Shown in pieces: positions 24,227-32,813 of a stretch of 64,000 nucleotides of DNA (the stretch's first letter is position 1; each line of letters begins with the position of its first letter). The DNA comes from Kineococcus rubinsiae. Lineage in GTDB: Bacteria; Actinomycetota; Actinomycetes; Actinomycetales; Kineococcaceae. Below the pieces are notes generated by a model. The model had not been told where the DNA came from and searched no databases. It saw only the letters and a list, made by a program, of their open reading frames with translations. Position numbers and translations under genes: made by a program. The stretch lies in contig NZ_VWPY01000007.1 in the NCBI RefSeq assembly GCF_011839805.1, forward strand, positions 1-64,000, in the 5' to 3' direction.

Positions 24227-25119
24227 GCCTCGCCCCGCGCGTCGTCCTCGTGCACCGGCGCACCCCGTACGCCGACGCGCTCGCCCGCCACGGCACCCGC
24301 GGCCAGGCCGAGTTCTTCCTGCGCAGCCGCGGCCGCGAGCTCGGCGACCTCGAGGCCGCCGACGAGCGGCAGCGCGACGTCCTCGCCCGGGTGGCCGCGG
24401 CCGTCCCGCTGGACTGGCGCTCCGGGCGGGTGGAGCGCGCCGACCTGCCGCGCTTCCTCTTCGCCCCCGAGGACGTCGTCGTGGTCGCCGGGCAGGACGG
24501 CCTCGTCGCCAACGTCACCAAGCACCTGCAGGGCCAGGTCGTCGTCGGGATCGACGCCGACCCCGGCCGCAACCCCGGCGTCCTCGTCCCGCACCCCGTC
24601 GACCGGATCGCGGACCTGCTGCGCCGCAGCGTCTCCCGCCCGGCCTGCGAGGAGCGGACCATGGTGCGCGCGGTCACCGACGACGGGCAGGAGCTGCACG
24701 CCCTCAACGAGGTCTACGTCGGGCACCGCAGCCACCAGACGAGCCGCTACCTGCTGACGACCCCCGGCGGGCGCAGCGAGGAGCAGGCCTCCAGCGGCGT
24801 CGTCGTCGGCACCGGCACGGGGGCCAGCGGCTGGCTGGCCTCGCTGGCCCGCCAGCGCGGCGGCGACGTCGCCCTGCCGGGCGCGACCGAGGACCGCCTG
24901 GCGTGGTTCGTCCGCGAGGCGTGGCCCTCGCCCACCACGGGCGCGGACCTGACCGCGGGGCTCCTCGACGGCGACGACGGCGCCGACCTGGTGCTCGACG
25001 TCCTCAGCGACGAGCTCGTCGTCTTCGGCGACGGCCTGGAGGAGGACCGCCTGCTGCTGACCCGCGGGCAGCGCCTGCGCGTGGGCCGGAGCCCCCGCCG
25101 GCTGCGGCTGCTGCGCTGA
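24223..25119 (+). CDS. Atypical NAD-kinase-like protein
   Basis: The 298-residue protein follows the NAD/diacylglycerol-kinase-like fold but with altered motifs. The phosphate-binding GGDG of NAD kinases is replaced by AGQDG at 89-93 (DVVVVAGQDGLVANV). The NE pair that contacts NAD ribose is present at N162-E163 (ALNEVYVGHRS). The TPTGSTAY-type loop appears as GTGTGASGW at 196-204. The remainder is a two-domain beta-rich protein ending in a strongly basic tail. It may phosphorylate NAD or a related nucleotide, or only bind it. Translational coupling with the SPFH gene and the divergent NrtR-type regulator both point to NAD metabolism. No membrane segment is seen. Confidence 0.75.
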   Translation: MSLAPRVVLVHRRTPYADALARHGTRGQAEFFLRSRGRELGDLEAADERQRDVLARVAAAVPLDWRSGRVERADLPRFLFAPEDVVVVAGQDGLVANVTKHLQGQVVVGIDADPGRNPGVLVPHPVDRIADLLRRSVSRPACEERTMVRAVTDDGQELHALNEVYVGHRSHQTSRYLLTTPGGRSEEQASSGVVVGTGTGASGWLASLARQRGGDVALPGATEDRLAWFVREAWPSPTTGADLTAGLLDGDDGADLVLDVLSDELVVFGDGLEEDRLLLTRGQRLRVGRSPRRLRLLR

Positions 25120-25129
25120 GCGGCCGCCG

Positions 25130-25885
25130 TCAGCCGCCGAGCCGGCTGACGGTGAAGGCGACCAGGAAGCCCAGCGTCGTGATGAGCCCCGTGAACAGCT
25201 GCGTCCGCTCGAACGCCTCGGGGATCATCGTGTCCGCGACCATCGTGAGGATCGCGCCCGCGGCGAGCGCGGTGATGCCGGCGACGAGCTCGGGCGGAGC
25301 GCCGCCGAGGGCGGCGTTGCCGACGGCGGCCGCCACGGCGCTGATCAGCGCGATGCCCGTCCACACGCCGAACACGTAGCGGGCGCTGCGCCCGGCCCGC
25401 TTCATCCCGGCCACGCTCGAGAGGCCCTCGGGCACGTTCGAGATCACCACGGCGGCGACCACGGCGGCGCTGACCCCACCGCCGCCGAGCAGGCCCACCC
25501 CCAGGACGACCGACTCGGGGACGCCGTCCAGCAGGGCTCCGACAGCGATCGCCGCCCCGCTGCCGCCCTGCTGCCCCTCGGAGGGCTGCTGGGCCCCCGA
25601 GCGCTTGCGGTGGCGGGCGCCGCGGCGGGCCAGCACGGCGTTCGCGGCGACGTACAGCAGAGCGCCGGCGAGGAAGCTCAGCGTCGTCGCGACCAGCCCG
25701 CCCTCGTCGGCGGCCTCCTCGGCCAGGTCGAAGGCCAGGGCGGAGATCAGGACGCCGGCGCCGAAGGCCATGACGGCGGCCACGACCCTCGACGGCACCG
25801 TCGCGAACCACGCCACGGCGGCGCCCACCACGAGCGCGGCCCCGCCCAGCAGGCCCCACCCCCCGGCTTCGAGCCACTGCGGCAC
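25130..25885 (-). CDS. ZIP family divalent metal transporter
   Basis: The 251-residue integral membrane protein has about seven to eight hydrophobic helices. Paired transport-site motifs lie in two helices, LLDGVPESVVLG and VISNVPEGLSS, matching the conserved HNxPEG/xxxPES elements of ZIP transporters, and MIPEAF lies near the end. A cytoplasmic loop rich in basic residues, Gly and Gln (RHRKRSGAQQPSEGQQGG) separates helices 3 and 4, where ZIP proteins carry metal-binding loops; histidine is scarce here. GTG 25885 is chosen because GGAGGAGG lies upstream. Zinc or iron is the likely substrate. It runs convergent with the NAD-kinase-like gene, 10 bases apart. Confidence 0.8.
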   Translation of the reverse strand: MPQWLEAGGWGLLGGAALVVGAAVAWFATVPSRVVAAVMAFGAGVLISALAFDLAEEAADEGGLVATTLSFLAGALLYVAANAVLARRGARHRKRSGAQQPSEGQQGGSGAAIAVGALLDGVPESVVLGVGLLGGGGVSAAVVAAVVISNVPEGLSSVAGMKRAGRSARYVFGVWTGIALISAVAAAVGNAALGGAPPELVAGITALAAGAILTMVADTMIPEAFERTQLFTGLITTLGFLVAFTVSRLGG

Positions 25886-26049
25886 GCGTGCCTCCTCCGT
25901 CGCGGGCCGCCCGGCGCGGGTCCCGGCGGGGGGGTACCCGCTCACGCGCCTGCGGAAACGGCCGGGCGCCACCGGGGTGTGCCCACCGTCACGCGGGGAG
26001 CCGGCGGTCGGCGTCGGCGAGGACGCGGGCTGCTTGCGACACTGGGCAC

Positions 26050-28911
26050 GTGACGCTCACCGAACCCGCCCCCGTGCGCAGCGACGCCGCTCCGGACGCG
26101 CTCGGCGCCCGCCTCGTCGCCGCCCTGGGGGCCGGCGGGGCCGAGGTCGTCGACGTCAGCACCCGCCGGCGCGCGGAGTACACCTCCGACGCCTCGAACT
26201 ACCGGGTCGTGCCGGGTGCGGTCGTCTTCCCCCGCAGCGCCGCCGACGTGGAGGCCGTCTTCGCCGTCTGCCGCGAGCTCGGCGTCCCCTTCACCAGCCG
26301 GGGCGCCGGCACGTCGGTGGCCGGCAACGCCGTCGGGACCGGCGTCGTCCTCGACTTCTCCCGGCACCTGAACCGCGTCCTCGAGATCGACCCGGAGACC
26401 CGCACGGCGCTCATCGAGCCGGGGGTCGTCCTGGACGACCTGCAGCGGGCCGCGGAGCCGTTCGGGCTGCGCTTCGGCCCGGACCCGTCCACCCACGCGC
26501 GCTGCACCGTCGGCGGGATGATCGGCAACGACGCGTGCGGTTCCCACGCCCTGGCCTACGGCCGGACCAGCCACAACGTCGTCCAGCTCGAGGTGCTCGA
26601 CGGCCACGGCCGCCGCTACTGGACCGACGCCGCGCCCGCGGAGCTCACGGCCCCGCTCGAGGCCGTCGCCGGCCGCCACCTCGCGACCATCCGCACCTCC
26701 TTCGGCACCTTCGGCCGCCAGGTGTCCGGCTACGCGCTGGAGCACCTGCTGCCCGAGACCGGCGGGCCGCGCGGCACCGCCCTGGCGCGGCTGCTGACCG
26801 GGTCGGAGGGGACGCTCGCGACGATCCTGCGGGCCCGCGTGCGCCTCGTGGCGCAGTCGCCCGCGACGACGTTCGTCGTCCTCGGCTACGCCGACATGGC
26901 CTCGGCCGCCGACGCGACCCCGGCCCTGCTGACGCACTCCCCGCTGGCCGTGGAGGGCATCGACCGCCGCCTCGCCGACGTCGTCGTGCGCCGCGGCGGG
27001 TCCGTCGCCGGGCTCCCCGGCGGCGACGGCTGGCTGTTCGTGGAGATGGGCGGGCAGACGCCCGAGGAGGCGCTCGCGGCCGCGCACGCGATGGTCGCCG
27101 ACTCCGCCGCGCTGGACTCCGTCGTCATCCCCACGGCCGCCGAGGCCCGCGCTCTCTGGCGCATCCGCGAGGACGGCGCCGGGCTCGCCGGGCGCTCGCC
27201 CGAGGGGCAGCCGGCGTGGCCGGGCTGGGAGGACGCGGCCGTGCCGCCCGCGCGCCTGGGCGCCTACCTGCGCGAGTTCGAGGCGCTCATGGCGAGCCAC
27301 GGCGTCGACGGCCTCGCCTACGGCCACTTCGGCGACGGCTGCATCCACGTCCGCATCGACTTCCCCCTCTACGAGGACGGTTCGCCGGCCCGGACGCGGG
27401 AGTTCCTGGAGGACGCGGCCCGGCTCGTCGCCTCGCACGGCGGTTCCCTCTCCGGGGAGCACGGCGACGGCCGCGCCCGCGGCGGGCTGCTGCCGCTGAT
27501 GTACGAACCCGAGGCGATCGCCGCGTTCGAGGAGGTCAAGCGCGTCTTCGACCCGGACGACCTGCTGAACCCCGGCGTCATCGTGCGGCCCAGCCCGGTC
27601 GACGCCGACCTGCGGGTTCCCGCGTCGCGCAGCTCCCACGTCCTCGGGATGCCGCTGAAGTTCGCCTACTCCCACGACGAGGGCGACCTCACCCGCGCCG
27701 TGCACCGCTGCGTCGGCGTCGGCAAGTGCCGCGCGGACTCCGGCGGCGTCATGTGCCCGAGCTTCCTCGCCACGGGCGACGAGAAGGACTCCACCCGCGG
27801 GCGCGCCCGGTTGCTGCAGGAGATGGCGAACGGCCAGCTCGTCACGGACGGCTGGCGCTCGGAGGAGGTCCGCGAGGTCCTCGACCTCTGCCTGTCCTGC
27901 AAGGGGTGCACGGTCGACTGCCCCGCGGGCGTGGACATGCCGACGTACAAGGCGGAGTTCTTCGACAAGTACTACGCGGGCCGGCTGCGGCCGATGAACC
28001 ACTACCTGCTCGGGTGGCTGCCGCGCTGGGCGAAGCTCGTGTCGCTCGCCCCGAAGCTCGTCAACGCCCTCACCGCGGTGCCCCTCCTGGCCCGCGTCGC
28101 GAAGGCCGCCGGAGGCATCGACCAGCACCGGCCGCTGCCGCGGTTCGCGGAGACGACGTTCCGGGCCTGGTTCCTGCGGCGCGCCCGCCGCACCGGGGGC
28201 CAGCCCGTCGTGCTCTGGGTCGACTCGTTCACCGACTCCTTCTCGCCCGAGGTCGGGCGGGCCGCGGTGGAGGTGCTGGAGCACCTGGGCTTCGACGTCA
28301 GCATCACCACGGAGCGGGTCTGCTGCGGGCTCACCTGGGTCTCGACGGGGCAGCTCGACGGGGCCAAGCGCCAGTTGCGCAGCTCGCTCGACGCGCTCAC
28401 GAAGCCGTCGCTGCCGCAGGACGTCCCGATCGTCGGGCTCGAACCGTCCTGCACCGCGCTGCTGCGCGAGGACGCGGCGGAACTGCTGCCCGACGACCCG
28501 CGCGCGCACGCGCTGAAGACCCGGGTGCGGACGCTCGCGGAACTCATCGCCGAGCAGCGCCCCGAGTGGGTGCCGCCGCGGATCGACGCGAAGGCGGTCG
28601 TCCAGCCGCACTGCCACCAGCACGCCGTCATGGGTTTCGCGCCCGACCAGGCGCTGCTGGCCAAGGCCGGCGTGGACGCGACGGTGCTCTCGGGGTGCTG
28701 CGGGCTGGCGGGGAACTTCGGCGCCGAGAAGGGCCACTACGACGTGTCCGTCAAGGTCGCCGAGCACCGGTTCCTGCCGGCGCTGCGCGAGCGCGGCGAC
28801 GCGGTCGTCCTCGCCGACGGCTACTCCTGCCGCACGCAGGCCGACAACCTCGCCGACGTCCGGCCGAAGCACCTCGCGGAACTCCTGGCGGACGCGCTGC
28901 GCGACCGCTGA
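26050..28911 (+). CDS. FAD-linked oxidase with Fe-S domain (D-lactate/2-hydroxyacid type)
   Basis: The 953-residue protein combines a GlcD/Dld-type flavoprotein with a GlpC-like Fe-S module. Residues about 45-230 form the FAD PCMH domain (VVFPRSAADVEAVFAVC, TSRGAGTSVAGNAVG, CTVGGMIGNDACGS), then the FAD-oxidase C-terminal domain (GDGCIHVRIDF, SGEHGDGRARGG). Two ferredoxin clusters follow near 555-640 (VGKCR...VMCP and LCLSCKGCTVDCP), and CCG-type cysteine motifs occur in the last third (ERVCCGLTWVSTG, HCHQHA, SGCCGLAGNFG). Proteins of this build oxidise D-2-hydroxyacids and pass electrons to the respiratory chain at the membrane. The exact substrate is not determinable. GTG 26050 has GACACT six bases upstream and is otherwise leaderless. 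Confidence 0.87.
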   Translation: MTLTEPAPVRSDAAPDALGARLVAALGAGGAEVVDVSTRRRAEYTSDASNYRVVPGAVVFPRSAADVEAVFAVCRELGVPFTSRGAGTSVAGNAVGTGVVLDFSRHLNRVLEIDPETRTALIEPGVVLDDLQRAAEPFGLRFGPDPSTHARCTVGGMIGNDACGSHALAYGRTSHNVVQLEVLDGHGRRYWTDAAPAELTAPLEAVAGRHLATIRTSFGTFGRQVSGYALEHLLPETGGPRGTALARLLTGSEGTLATILRARVRLVAQSPATTFVVLGYADMASAADATPALLTHSPLAVEGIDRRLADVVVRRGGSVAGLPGGDGWLFVEMGGQTPEEALAAAHAMVADSAALDSVVIPTAAEARALWRIREDGAGLAGRSPEGQPAWPGWEDAAVPPARLGAYLREFEALMASHGVDGLAYGHFGDGCIHVRIDFPLYEDGSPARTREFLEDAARLVASHGGSLSGEHGDGRARGGLLPLMYEPEAIAAFEEVKRVFDPDDLLNPGVIVRPSPVDADLRVPASRSSHVLGMPLKFAYSHDEGDLTRAVHRCVGVGKCRADSGGVMCPSFLATGDEKDSTRGRARLLQEMANGQLVTDGWRSEEVREVLDLCLSCKGCTVDCPAGVDMPTYKAEFFDKYYAGRLRPMNHYLLGWLPRWAKLVSLAPKLVNALTAVPLLARVAKAAGGIDQHRPLPRFAETTFRAWFLRRARRTGGQPVVLWVDSFTDSFSPEVGRAAVEVLEHLGFDVSITTERVCCGLTWVSTGQLDGAKRQLRSSLDALTKPSLPQDVPIVGLEPSCTALLREDAAELLPDDPRAHALKTRVRTLAELIAEQRPEWVPPRIDAKAVVQPHCHQHAVMGFAPDQALLAKAGVDATVLSGCCGLAGNFGAEKGHYDVSVKVAEHRFLPALRERGDAVVLADGYSCRTQADNLADVRPKHLAELLADALRDR

Positions 28912-28924
28912 ACCCCCGTCCCCT

Positions 28925-28959
28925 CCGTGATCATGCAGGTATTACCTGCATGATCACGG
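28925..28959. repeat. 35-base perfect palindrome, AT-richer than its surroundings
   Basis: CCGTGATCATGCAGGTA, one central T, then the exact reverse complement. It lies 13 bases after the FAD-oxidase stop and upstream of a small gene. It can act as a terminator hairpin, but its TGATCATGCA core is unlike the all-GC hairpins elsewhere in the window, suggesting a dispersed palindromic element. Confidence 0.75.
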
Positions 28960-29011
28960 TGGGAGTGGCGGTGCGTGGCCGCGGGTGCACCGTGGGTGGG
29001 AGGATGCCCAG

Positions 29012-29368
29012 GTGTCCCGCATGCGTCAGGTGCTGCTCGTGGTGGTGGTCGTCGGCGTCGGCCTCACGGTGGTCTCCGCCGTGCAGCGCGACTGGGTGTC
29101 GGTGGCGATGTTCGCGGCCTTCACCGGGTTGCTGCTGCTCTACCGCCGCTCCACGACGTCCCCCGGCGCGGTGCGCCAGCGCCGGCAGGCGGAGGACGCG
29201 GCGCGGGAGTGGGACGAGCACCGCATCGACGTCCTGGCGCGCTCGCGGCGGCTGGACCCCGCGAACCCCAAGCACCACGTCCGGCTCGTCAAGGCGCTGC
29301 GGGAGAGCGACCGGCGCCTGGACCTGCTGACGGCGAAGAACCTCGTGACCGACCGCCGCGGGGACTGA
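29012..29368 (+). CDS. Small membrane protein, two N-terminal helices
   Basis: The 118-residue protein starts with two hydrophobic helices (QVLLVVVVVGVGLTVVSAV and VSVAMFAAFTGLLLLY) followed by a soluble, charged region of about 70 residues (basic, with ARSRRLDPANPKHHVRLVKALRESDRRL). I recognise no family. GTG 29012 is taken because GAGGAT lies six bases upstream; the ATG at 29021 is equally possible. It stands alone, tail to tail with the F420-dependent oxidoreductase gene. Confidence 0.6.
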   Translation: MSRMRQVLLVVVVVGVGLTVVSAVQRDWVSVAMFAAFTGLLLLYRRSTTSPGAVRQRRQAEDAAREWDEHRIDVLARSRRLDPANPKHHVRLVKALRESDRRLDLLTAKNLVTDRRGD

Positions 29369-29408
29369 CGGCGACCGGTCACGAGGTTCTCCGGGGGCGG
29401 TACCCGCG

Positions 29409-30407
29409 TCAGCTGGGGCTGGGGTCGTTCGACTCCGCCGCCTCGCGCAGCGCGGGGATGATCTCCTTCTGCGCGGCCTCGAGGAACGCCGACTGGTGCT
29501 CCCCGCCGATCTGCACGAGCGCGAGGTCGGTGTACCCCGCCTTGAAGTACTCCGTCGCGGCCGTGACGATCGCCTCGACGTCGTTCCCGCACGGGATCGC
29601 GTCGGCCACGTCCTCGGGGCGGACGAACTGCGTGGCGCCCGCGAAGCCGGCCGTCGTCGGCAGGTCCGCGTTCACCTTCCAGCCCCCCGCGAACCACCGG
29701 AACTGCTCGTGCGCGCGGGTGATGGCCACGTCGCGGTCGGAGTCCCAGCTGACGGGCATCTGACCGACCTTGCGGCCGGCCGTGGCCCGCGCGCCGTCCC
29801 ACGCCGTCGCCAGCGACGGGTCCGGGTCGACGCCGATCATCACGTCGCCGAGCGGGGAGAACCGGGCGCAGGACTTGTCCCCGGACACCGCGATGCCGAT
29901 CGGCACCCGCTGCTCGGGCAGGTCCCAGATCCGGGAGGAGTCGACGCGGAAGTGCTCACCGGAGTAGGTGAGCAGCTCGCCGTCGAAGAGCGCCGAGATG
30001 ATCTCGACGGCCTCCACGAGCATCTCCTGCCGCTCCTCCACGGCCGGCCAGCCGTGGCCCGCGGTGTGCTCGTTGAGGTTCTCCCCCGAGCCGAGGCCCA
30101 GGGTGAAGCGGCCCTCGGACAGCAGCCCCAGCGTCGCCGCGCCCTGCGCGATGACCGCGGGGTGGTAGCGCATGGTCGGGCACGTCACGTAGGTCATGAG
30201 CTCGACGCGGGAGGTCGCCTGCGCGACGGCGCCCATGACGCTCCACGCGTAGGCCGCGTGACCCTGCGACGCGAGCCACGGCGAGTAGTGGTCGGAGAAG
30301 GCGACGAGGTCGAAACCCGCCTCCTCGGCGGCCGCCGCGTCGCGCACGAGCCAGCGCGGGTCCGACTGCTCGCCCATGCAGGTGTAGCCGATGCCGGGGG
30401 TGGCCAC
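29409..30407 (-). CDS. LLM-class F420-dependent oxidoreductase (FGD-like)
   Basis: The 332-residue TIM-barrel protein belongs to the luciferase-like, F420-using family close to glucose-6-phosphate dehydrogenase of mycobacteria. Evidence is the N-terminal GYTCMGEQSDPRWLVRDA, FSDHYSPWLASQGHAAYAWS and the GLGSGENLNEHTAGHGWP motif that contacts the deazaflavin. It should transfer hydride between F420 and an unknown substrate in the cytoplasm. Its presence implies that the organism makes F420. GTG 30407 lies two bases past the stop of the DJ-1-like gene, so the two are co-transcribed with that gene first. Confidence 0.87.
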   Translation of the reverse strand: MATPGIGYTCMGEQSDPRWLVRDAAAAEEAGFDLVAFSDHYSPWLASQGHAAYAWSVMGAVAQATSRVELMTYVTCPTMRYHPAVIAQGAATLGLLSEGRFTLGLGSGENLNEHTAGHGWPAVEERQEMLVEAVEIISALFDGELLTYSGEHFRVDSSRIWDLPEQRVPIGIAVSGDKSCARFSPLGDVMIGVDPDPSLATAWDGARATAGRKVGQMPVSWDSDRDVAITRAHEQFRWFAGGWKVNADLPTTAGFAGATQFVRPEDVADAIPCGNDVEAIVTAATEYFKAGYTDLALVQIGGEHQSAFLEAAQKEIIPALREAAESNDPSPS

Positions 30408-30409
30408 GC

Positions 30410-30967
30410 TCAGGCCCCCACGTGCTCGAGCAGGGCGGCGTTGAAGGCGGGGATGTCGTCGGGGTTGCGGCTGGTGATGAGGGGGCCGGGGCCCGAGACG
30501 TCCACGACGACCTCCTCGTCGACCCACTCGGCGCCCGCGTTGCGCAGGTCGGTGGCCAGGCTCGGCCACGACGTCATGCGGCGCCCGCGGACCGCGTCGG
30601 CCTCGATGAGCGTCCACGGGGCGTGGCAGATGGCGGCGACCGGCTTGGTGGAGGCGGCGAACTGCCCGACGAAGGCGACGGCCTCGCGGTCGGTGCGCAG
30701 CGCGTCCGGGTTGGCGACCCCGCCCGGCAGCACGAGCGCGTCGTACTCGCTGACCGAGGCGTCGGAGACGACGACGTCGACGTCGAAGGTGTCGGCCTTG
30801 TCGAGGTGGTCGAACGCCTGGACCGTGCCGGCCTGCGTCGACAGCAGCACCGGCCGGCCCCCGGCCTCCTGCACGGCCTGCCACGGACCCGTCAGCTCGG
30901 CCTGCTCGATGCCCTCGGGAGCGACGAGGAACGCGATCTTCTTGCCCTGCAAGCTGGTGTCTGCCAT
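30410..30967 (-). CDS. DJ-1/PfpI family protein
   Basis: The 185-residue protein has the class-I glutamine-amidotransferase-like fold of PfpI/YhbO proteins, with the nucleophile elbow AAICHAPWTLIEA (Cys followed by His) and the conserved early Glu in LVAPEGIEQAELTGPW. Members act as deglycases or proteases in stress responses; activity here is not proven. It is the first gene of a two-gene unit with the F420-dependent oxidoreductase and is divergent from fba. Confidence 0.87.
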   Translation of the reverse strand: MADTSLQGKKIAFLVAPEGIEQAELTGPWQAVQEAGGRPVLLSTQAGTVQAFDHLDKADTFDVDVVVSDASVSEYDALVLPGGVANPDALRTDREAVAFVGQFAASTKPVAAICHAPWTLIEADAVRGRRMTSWPSLATDLRNAGAEWVDEEVVVDVSGPGPLITSRNPDDIPAFNAALLEHVGA

Positions 30968-31078
30968 GCCCCCACCCTCGCCCCGCACGCCTCGTTCGGC
31001 ATCCGGAGGACCGGCTGCCGCACTGCGGGGAGGCGTGGAAGGATCGCCCCGCCAGTGCCGCCACGACGAGGAGTCGCC

Positions 31079-32101
31079 ATGCCCATCGCCACCCCCGACG
31101 TCTACGCAGAGATGCTGGACCGTGCCAAGGCAGGGTCGTTCGCCTACCCGGCGATCAACGTGTCCTCGTCGCAGACGCTCAACGCCGCGATCCGCGGCTT
31201 CGCCGACGCCGAGAGCGACGGGATCGTCCAGTTCTCCACGGGCGGCGCGGAGTACGCCTCCGGCCCGGCCGTGAAGGACATGGTCCTCGGCGCCCAGGCC
31301 CTCGCGGAGTTCGCCCACCACGTGGCCAAGGGCTACGGCGTGAACATCGCGCTGCACACCGACCACTGCCCGAAGGACAAGCTGGACAGCTTCGTCCGCC
31401 CGCTCGTCGCCATCTCCGCCGAGCGGGTCGCCGCCGGCCGCGAGCCGCTGTTCCAGTCGCACATGTGGGACGGCTCGGCCGTGCCGCTGGACGAGAACCT
31501 GCAGATCGCCGAGGAGCTCCTGGAGAAGTGCGCCGCGGCGCGCATCATCCTCGAGATCGAGGTGGGCGTCGTCGGCGGCGAGGAGGACGGCGTCGCGCAC
31601 GAGATCAACGACAAGCTCTACACGACGGCCGAGGACGGCCTGGCGACCGTGAAGGCGCTGGGCACGGGGGAGAAGGGCCGCTACCTGACGGCGCTGACCT
31701 TCGGCAACGTCCACGGCGTCTACAAGCCGGGTGGCGTGAAGCTGCGCCCGGAGATCCTGAAGCAGATCCAGGACGAGGTCGGCAAGGCGATCGGCAAGGA
31801 GAACCCGTTCGACCTCGTCTTCCACGGCGGCTCCGGCTCGGCGCCCGAGGAGATCTCGGCGGCCGTGGACTTCGGCGTCGTGAAGATGAACGTCGACACC
31901 GACACCCAGTACGCGTTCACCCGCCCCGTCGTGGAGCACATGCTCCGCAACTACGACGGCGTGCTGAAGATCGACGGTGAGGTCGGCAACAAGAAGCAGT
32001 ACGACCCGCGCGCGTGGGGCAAGGCCGCCGAGGCGGGCATGTCCGCCCGCGTGGTCGAGGCCGCGCAGAGCCTGCGCAGCGCCGGCAAGTCCGTCCGCTG
32101 A
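31079..32101 (+). CDS. fba: Fructose-bisphosphate aldolase, class II
   Basis: Class II aldolase cleaves fructose 1,6-bisphosphate to two triose phosphates in glycolysis and the reverse in gluconeogenesis, using zinc. The 340-residue sequence is a full-length match: YPAINVSSSQTLNAAIRGF, the HTDHC motif at 93-97 (Asp95 catalytic, His96 a zinc ligand), EIEVGVVGGEEDGV, TFGNVHGVYKPG with a further ligand His, FHGGSGS and the NVDTDTQYAFTR phosphate-binding end. GAGGAG precedes the ATG. It stands alone and ends in a hairpin. Divergent from the DJ-1-like gene. Confidence 0.96.
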   Translation: MPIATPDVYAEMLDRAKAGSFAYPAINVSSSQTLNAAIRGFADAESDGIVQFSTGGAEYASGPAVKDMVLGAQALAEFAHHVAKGYGVNIALHTDHCPKDKLDSFVRPLVAISAERVAAGREPLFQSHMWDGSAVPLDENLQIAEELLEKCAAARIILEIEVGVVGGEEDGVAHEINDKLYTTAEDGLATVKALGTGEKGRYLTALTFGNVHGVYKPGGVKLRPEILKQIQDEVGKAIGKENPFDLVFHGGSGSAPEEISAAVDFGVVKMNVDTDTQYAFTRPVVEHMLRNYDGVLKIDGEVGNKKQYDPRAWGKAAEAGMSARVVEAAQSLRSAGKSVR

Positions 32102-32119
32102 GGCTGGCCGGCTGAGCGG

Positions 32120-32155
32120 GGTGCCCCGCGGTGGCGCGAGCCGCCGCGGGGCACC
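32120..32155. terminator. Bidirectional hairpin terminator after fba
   Basis: GGTGCCCCGCGGTGGC and GCCGCCGCGGGGCACC pair with one G-U around a GCGA loop. It lies between fba and the convergent STAS gene. Confidence 0.8.
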
Positions 32156-32161
32156 GCCGTC

Positions 32162-32569
32162 TCAGGCGGGCTGAGGCCCGTCGTCCTCGCCGACGAGCGC
32201 CGGCTCCTCGTCGACGACGTCGAGGAGCTGGACGATGTTCGTCGTCTCGATGAGGAACTTGACCACGGCCGGCGGCCGGATCAGGGTCACCCGGCGCCCG
32301 CGCGAGCGGGACGCCAGCCGGGCGAGGAAGGCCAGGCCGGTGGAGTCCATGAAGGTCACGTGGTGGGCGTCGACCTGCAGTGGACGTCCGGAGGTCAGGG
32401 CGTCCTCAGCCGCTTCGAGGAGGTCCGGGCCGAGCTCGGCGTCGATCTCCCCCGTGAGCACCACCCGGGTCGCACGCGGCTCGTAGAGCACGTGCACGGA
32501 CCCCGGGTCGACGGACCGCACCTCGGGCAGGCGTGGAGCACCCCCCGTCGGCGTCGTGTCTCTCGTCAT
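32162..32569 (-). CDS. STAS-domain anti-sigma factor antagonist
   Basis: The 135-residue protein is an anti-anti-sigma factor of the SpoIIAA/RsbV type. The STAS fold runs from about residue 27 to 125 (TRVVLTGEIDAELGPDLLEAA), and the phosphorylatable serine is Ser76 in FMDSTGLAFLARL. When dephosphorylated it should bind an anti-sigma kinase and release a sigma factor. It is divergent from a large protein that carries both a PP2C-type phosphatase and a kinase-type HATPase domain, its likely partner. GGAGG before the ATG at 32569 sets the start. The intervening 244 bases contain no clear sigma-B-like promoter that I can defend. Confidence 0.88.
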   Translation of the reverse strand: MTRDTTPTGGAPRLPEVRSVDPGSVHVLYEPRATRVVLTGEIDAELGPDLLEAAEDALTSGRPLQVDAHHVTFMDSTGLAFLARLASRSRGRRVTLIRPPAVVKFLIETTNIVQLLDVVDEEPALVGEDDGPQPA

Positions 32570-32813
32570 CTTCCCTCCGCAGGCAGCGCAGACGCTCGTC
32601 GGCCACCCGTTTCTCTGCAGGCGGCGGTCGAACCCGAACGATGCGTCGCTCGCACCGTAGGACACACCGGCCACCCGAGGGAACGCCGCGTCCCCTCGGG
32701 AGCGGTCACCCTCGACGCGCGAGCCGTCGCACCCCCCTGCATGCTACTGATCGAGGTCCGCGCCGCCGCCGCGCACCCGCGACACCGCAGCGCGCCCAGA
32801 GGAGAGACCACCG

